Part shown: one piece after another, positions 19,391 through 21,967 of the stretch | How positions within the stretch are numbered: the stretch's first letter is position 1 | How the letters are laid out: the number at the start of each line of letters is the position of its first letter | Notes under the pieces: model-generated | Database searches by the model: none | What the model saw: the letters and a program-made list of their open reading frames with translations, nothing else | What the model was told of the DNA's origin: nothing | Translations under genes and position numbers: made by a program | From: Scytalidium lignicola | Lineage: Eukaryota > Ascomycota > Leotiomycetes | Reading direction: 5' to 3' | DNA length: 21,967 nucleotides | Assembly (NCBI GenBank): GCA_002812745.2 | Contig: NCSJ02000506.1 | Location: 1 to 21,967, forward strand

Positions 19391-19946
19391 TTATAGCAGT
19401 GACTGAGTGGTGATATGGATGGGCATCCTCCTCATCCCATGCACTGGCATCAAAACTTCATTTCGTAGATGTCCGAGAGCCTGGTTGTAAGTGGCCCCTT
19501 GCTCTCTTTTGAGAATTCGGGCTCGGTTTGTCAACAAGGCAGATACCCCTGTTGAAATCACCAGGGTCAGGCAGACAGCAGGCGTACGGATTGGCACCGT
19601 GGAGCAGCATAGCTTTGAACACGTCCAGCCAACGATCCAGCTTGGACTCCCGAAACAATAGGTCTTTGTGAGTATGGATTTGGTACAAAGTGTATTCCCA
19701 AATCGTGTAACCCTGGAAATATTCTTTTGGGTCGAAACCCTGGTCAAGAAGTTGGTTAAGCGTCTTGACATCAAGTGAAGGATTGACCAAAGCATTCTCG
19801 CGCTCCCACAGTGCCCAATTGTGGAATGAGATTGTGTACGCAATCAGAGGGAGTCCTGGACGTTTCACTATGTTGAAAAAAGGAAGAGGCAGGTTAGCCT
19901 GTCGAGCCCAGTGAGCTGGCAGCGAAGGAAGTACCGGTAATTGCAA
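19391..19946 (-). pseudogene. C-terminal fragment of a NACHT/ankyrin-type protein
   Basis: Fungal NACHT proteins with ankyrin-like tails are NLR-type receptors, often tied to heterokaryon incompatibility. The readable piece has R-P-G-L-P-L-I-A-Y-T-I-S-F, then L-N-Q-L-L-D-Q-G-F-D-P, then Y-T-I-W-E-Y-T-L-Y, and F-K-A-M-L-L-H-G-A-N-P-Y-A-C-C, matching the ankyrin-like segments (L-L-x-x-G-A-D-P-N) and the T-x-W-x-x-L motif of these tails. No ATG opens the frame; it begins at a TTG. An overlapping minus-strand frame (19391-19843) carries a plausible continuation (R-I-L-K-R-E-Q-G-A-T-Y), so a frameshift near 19550-19600 is likely. The NACHT domain is absent from the window. It is a 5'-truncated, probably frameshifted pseudogene. 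Same strand as the patatin fragment at 12446-12730. Confidence 0.6.
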
Positions 19947-20215
19947 AGCATAATTAATTAATTCATTGATGAACCAACTTTACTTCTGGTATCTAAGTTA
20001 GGAATAGACTTTGTTAATAAGCCACATGAATGCCATGTCTACCTTATGCATCTTGATCTGCGATCAGAAACTCTACATGGCCGCTACAGCAGGAGGCGTT
20101 AATGTCTGTCAGCTGTGGCACCAACTAAGGACGGAGCACGAATGCAACGGTGATAGGGAACAAAGACTCGAATCCCAATTTGCCAGAGGAACCTGAAGAA
20201 TTGGATCACATGCAA
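19947..20215. other. Intergenic stretch
   Basis: No convincing gene. A 61-codon plus-strand frame (20011-20196) shows no domain and no promoter-like context. Confidence 0.4.
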
Positions 20216-20269
20216 GCCACTACCACTACCACTACCACTACCACTGCCACTACCACTGCCACTACTACC
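20216..20269 (+). repeat. CCACTA hexanucleotide microsatellite
   Basis: About nine CCACTA units with two CCACTG variants, ending in CTACTACC. It would encode alternating Pro-Leu, His-Tyr or Thr-Thr in different frames, but no surrounding gene uses it. Confidence 0.9.
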
Positions 20270-20715
20270 CCGCGATATGCCACAGAAACGTTGATGCGAA
20301 GTACTTAGCTACCTCGCTCACGTAACGAATCCTTCCCGATTAATTACGTCCGCCTTAGGCTTCATTCTATAATAATTTATTTAAAGTCTTTAAACCCACT
20401 CTATAGGGGAATACTTGCCTTAATCTTTCGAGTTTTGCATGTAGCGCAACCATTAGTGGATTTCTTATAGCTCAGTTTGTAGGTCCTTGCAGGCAAAATA
20501 ATTCCTTGTAGAGGGATCTCCATTATTGCAACAAGTAGTTATTATGCTCTGTTAGAACGCTGTCAATGAGTAGTTTTAGTGTATTCTATATATCAAAAAA
20601 CTCCACGCCTCACAACAATTTCCCCAAAACAATAAGGCCTACAACCAAGTAATACAATATGCACAATAGTAATTCTTCCCCCGTCCACTCCAGGTTAAGA
20701 TCTTAGCCATCTAAC
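20270..20715. other. Intergenic stretch upstream of the mini-gene
   Basis: Non-coding, with many stops in all frames. Nothing recognisable before the tandem repeat. Confidence 0.45.
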
Positions 20716-20818
20716 TAACAGAACCAACAATGCAACCTATTAACAGAACTAACAACGCTATCCAAATAACAGAACCAACAACGCTATCCAAGTAACAGAA
20801 CCTGCAATGCTACCCAAC
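20716..20818 (+). repeat. 26 bp tandem repeat in a promoter position
   Basis: Four units start at 20716, 20741, 20767 and 20793 with the shared core TAACAGAACC (unit 2 has T for the first C), then AACAAYGC-like sequence. Spacings are 25, 26 and 26 bp. The array ends just before a TATA box at 20825. Its position suggests repeated upstream binding sites for the cysteine-rich mini-gene, an inference from place and regular spacing. Confidence 0.8.
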
Positions 20819-20824
20819 GAACAA

Positions 20825-20832
20825 TATAAATA
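20825..20832 (+). promoter_or_regulatory. TATA box of the cysteine-rich mini-gene
   Basis: TATAAATA stands 141 bp upstream of the ATG at 20973. Between them are pyrimidine-rich stretches (CTTCTTCTG, CTTGTCTTCATCC) typical of fungal transcription start regions. Confidence 0.6.
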
Positions 20833-20972
20833 GGAGGTCATTTTCCCTCTGTAGACTTCTTCTGTAGAAATTACATCAAAACTTGTCTTCATCCATCTCA
20901 CCATTGAACGTATCATCAGCCACCTGCTTTTCGTCATAGCAAACTCGCTACCTTCCTATACCATCCATAAAC

Positions 20973-21086
20973 ATGGCTATGTATGTTAAAGAAGCTCCGG
21001 TTAACTCTTGCTGTTCGTCCTGCCACCCGGGTTGCGGTAGGGGAGATTCCTGCATCGAAGATGAGTGTCAGTATTGCAGATCTTAA
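20973..21086 (+). CDS. 37-residue cysteine-rich peptide, metallothionein-like
   Basis: A short frame, ATG to TAA, encoding 37 residues with seven Cys (13, 14, 17, 21, 27, 32, 35) arranged C-C-x2-C-x3-C-x5-C-x4-C-x2-C. There is no signal peptide, so the product would be cytosolic. High Cys density, small size, lack of a secretion signal and no aromatic residue within the core are features of fungal metallothioneins, which bind Cu, Zn or Cd. The family motif C-x-C is not present, only C-C and C-x2-C, so the assignment is tentative. The start context is strong (AAACATGG, A at -3, G at +4), with a TATA box and tandem repeats upstream. An AATAAA lies at 21310-21315. A less likely alternative is an intron starting at the GTAGGG inside the frame. 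It could also be a chance ORF. Confidence 0.5.
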   Translation: MAMYVKEAPVNSCCSSCHPGCGRGDSCIEDECQYCRS

Positions 21087-21910
21087 CAAGGTGAATATTT
21101 TTTCAGCTGATGTTTTTACGGAAAATTTCAGCTAACATAGATTCAAGGATCTGGCCACAACTGGTCCTGGGAAACTGTTCTCTTCAAAGGTTCAGCCGGC
21201 TTATCGCTTGCCAAGCGCAATGGAATCGTGACATTGTTGAATCAAACTGGGGAGGGCAGCCCAGCTCGATGGACCAGGTCTTATAGTTACAGTATCTCGC
21301 CACCGCGTGAATAAATTTGTTTTTCCCCTAGTTCCCTTTGAAAGCTCACAGAAATTGGAAGGAGTTATACCGCAAAACTCCGTAAATTTGCTAGTCTTAC
21401 ACAGAAATGGTGAAATTTTGCATGGCAATGGCCTCCTTCAGGCACGGAACTCCCCCACCCCCAAAAGCCCAACCGTGCGTCGATGCGCGTATAATCCGAT
21501 AATGTCAGCCTTTTCCTGGCTCAAGCGGAATTACAGTCCGTAATTTTAGGTTTGTTAATGGTAATGCGTCCTGATGGTAGCCCCCGGAAGGCGAGACCTT
21601 GCTCTCACCTTCTCTCACCACCTTTCTGGCACACTCCCAATCTCTCTCCATAACCCAGACAACTTAGAATCCTCACACGCATTCACGACTTCAGTCCTCC
21701 ATAAAGATAGATGGTGGTCGCCGACCACATGCCCGAATTACGCCTCCTTTTCCTGCCCCTTCCGGCCCTTTTAGCCTCCTTTACACCCCTGTCCGACACG
21801 TGTCTGGTGTTGCGCCTCACCACCACCCCCCTCACCCGGTCAAATTTACTCCTTAAATGAGCCTTGTTTGGCCTGGCAAGATTACATTTGTTGACGTGAA
21901 CCCTTGTAAT
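21087..21910. other. Region after the mini-gene, no gene seen
   Basis: The first part is probably 3' untranslated sequence, with an AATAAA at 21310-21315 and possible UTR splice sites (GTGAAT near 21091, TTTCAG near 21106 and 21132). Frames of 66-78 codons exist on both strands but show no domain. A perfect 10 bp palindrome, GACACGTGTC, lies at 21795-21804 and contains the CACGTG E-box bound by bHLH factors. It may belong to a gene beyond the right edge. Confidence 0.4.
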
Positions 21911-21916
21911 TCTACC

Positions 21917-21967
21917 ATTATTGTTATTATTATTATTGTTATTATTATTATTGTTATTATTATTATT
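21917..21967 (+). repeat. ATT/GTT trinucleotide microsatellite
   Basis: TTATTG/TTATTA-type repeats run to the window edge, so the full length is unknown. Confidence 0.9.

Noticed and set aside
21201..21774. Several 66-78 codon ORFs at the right end
   Set aside because: No domain, no start context or promoter, and overlapping frames on both strands; consistent with chance.

Overview
The window looks like nuclear DNA of a filamentous ascomycete. The evidence is five exons separated by 50-69 bp introns with GTAAGT/GTGAGC/GTATGT donors, a fungal secondary-metabolism enzyme, 2EXR, patatin and NACHT-type gene fragments, and a sharp switch from an AT-rich, nearly CpG-free block (about 1-10970) to sequence of ordinary composition. 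A Leotiomycete or relative is my guess; the sequence does not prove the class. The AT-rich block carries the signature of repeat-induced point mutation (RIP): C:G to T:A transitions, stops where Gln, Trp or Arg codons are expected, and Gly to Arg/Glu, His to Tyr and Pro to Leu changes.

Layout. 1-1943: AT-rich, unassigned. 1944-4820: plus-strand remnant of a Ty3/Gypsy retrotransposon (Gag with a decayed CCHC knuckle, linker, decayed aspartic protease). 4823-5093: a decayed, palindrome-rich sequence lying exactly between the Gypsy and the next element. 5094-8032: plus-strand remnant of a Helitron Rep-helicase, legible in one frame for 2.9 kb. 8032-8616: a GC-rich, CpG-containing, foldback-like island that escaped RIP. 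8617-9470: a second copy of the helicase C-terminal part; its first 660 bp duplicate 7372-8032, so the island is flanked by a 660 bp direct duplication. 9471-10970: AT-rich, with one small minus-strand candidate ORF.

10971-13067 is a gene graveyard: a truncated 2EXR ORF between two copies of a 70 bp repeat, an array of short perfect hairpins, a coding-like piece of unknown type and a patatin fragment. 13068-13432 is a small RIP-mutated Gypsy integrase piece. 13433-14340 holds an unrecognised open frame and a 12 bp minisatellite.

14744-18732 is the one large intact gene. It encodes a 1248-residue adenylation-carrier-condensation (A-T-C) NRPS-like protein in five exons. No other biosynthetic gene is visible, so it is an orphan here. 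18733-21967 holds a decayed C-terminal piece of a NACHT/ankyrin-type protein, simple repeats, and a 37-residue cysteine-rich mini-gene (20973-21086) with a TATA box and a 26 bp tandem repeat upstream.

The most unusual elements are the palindrome-rich islands at transposon breakpoints, the duplication around one of them, the hairpin array, the 3n intron just before the condensation-domain active site, and the metallothionein-like mini-gene.
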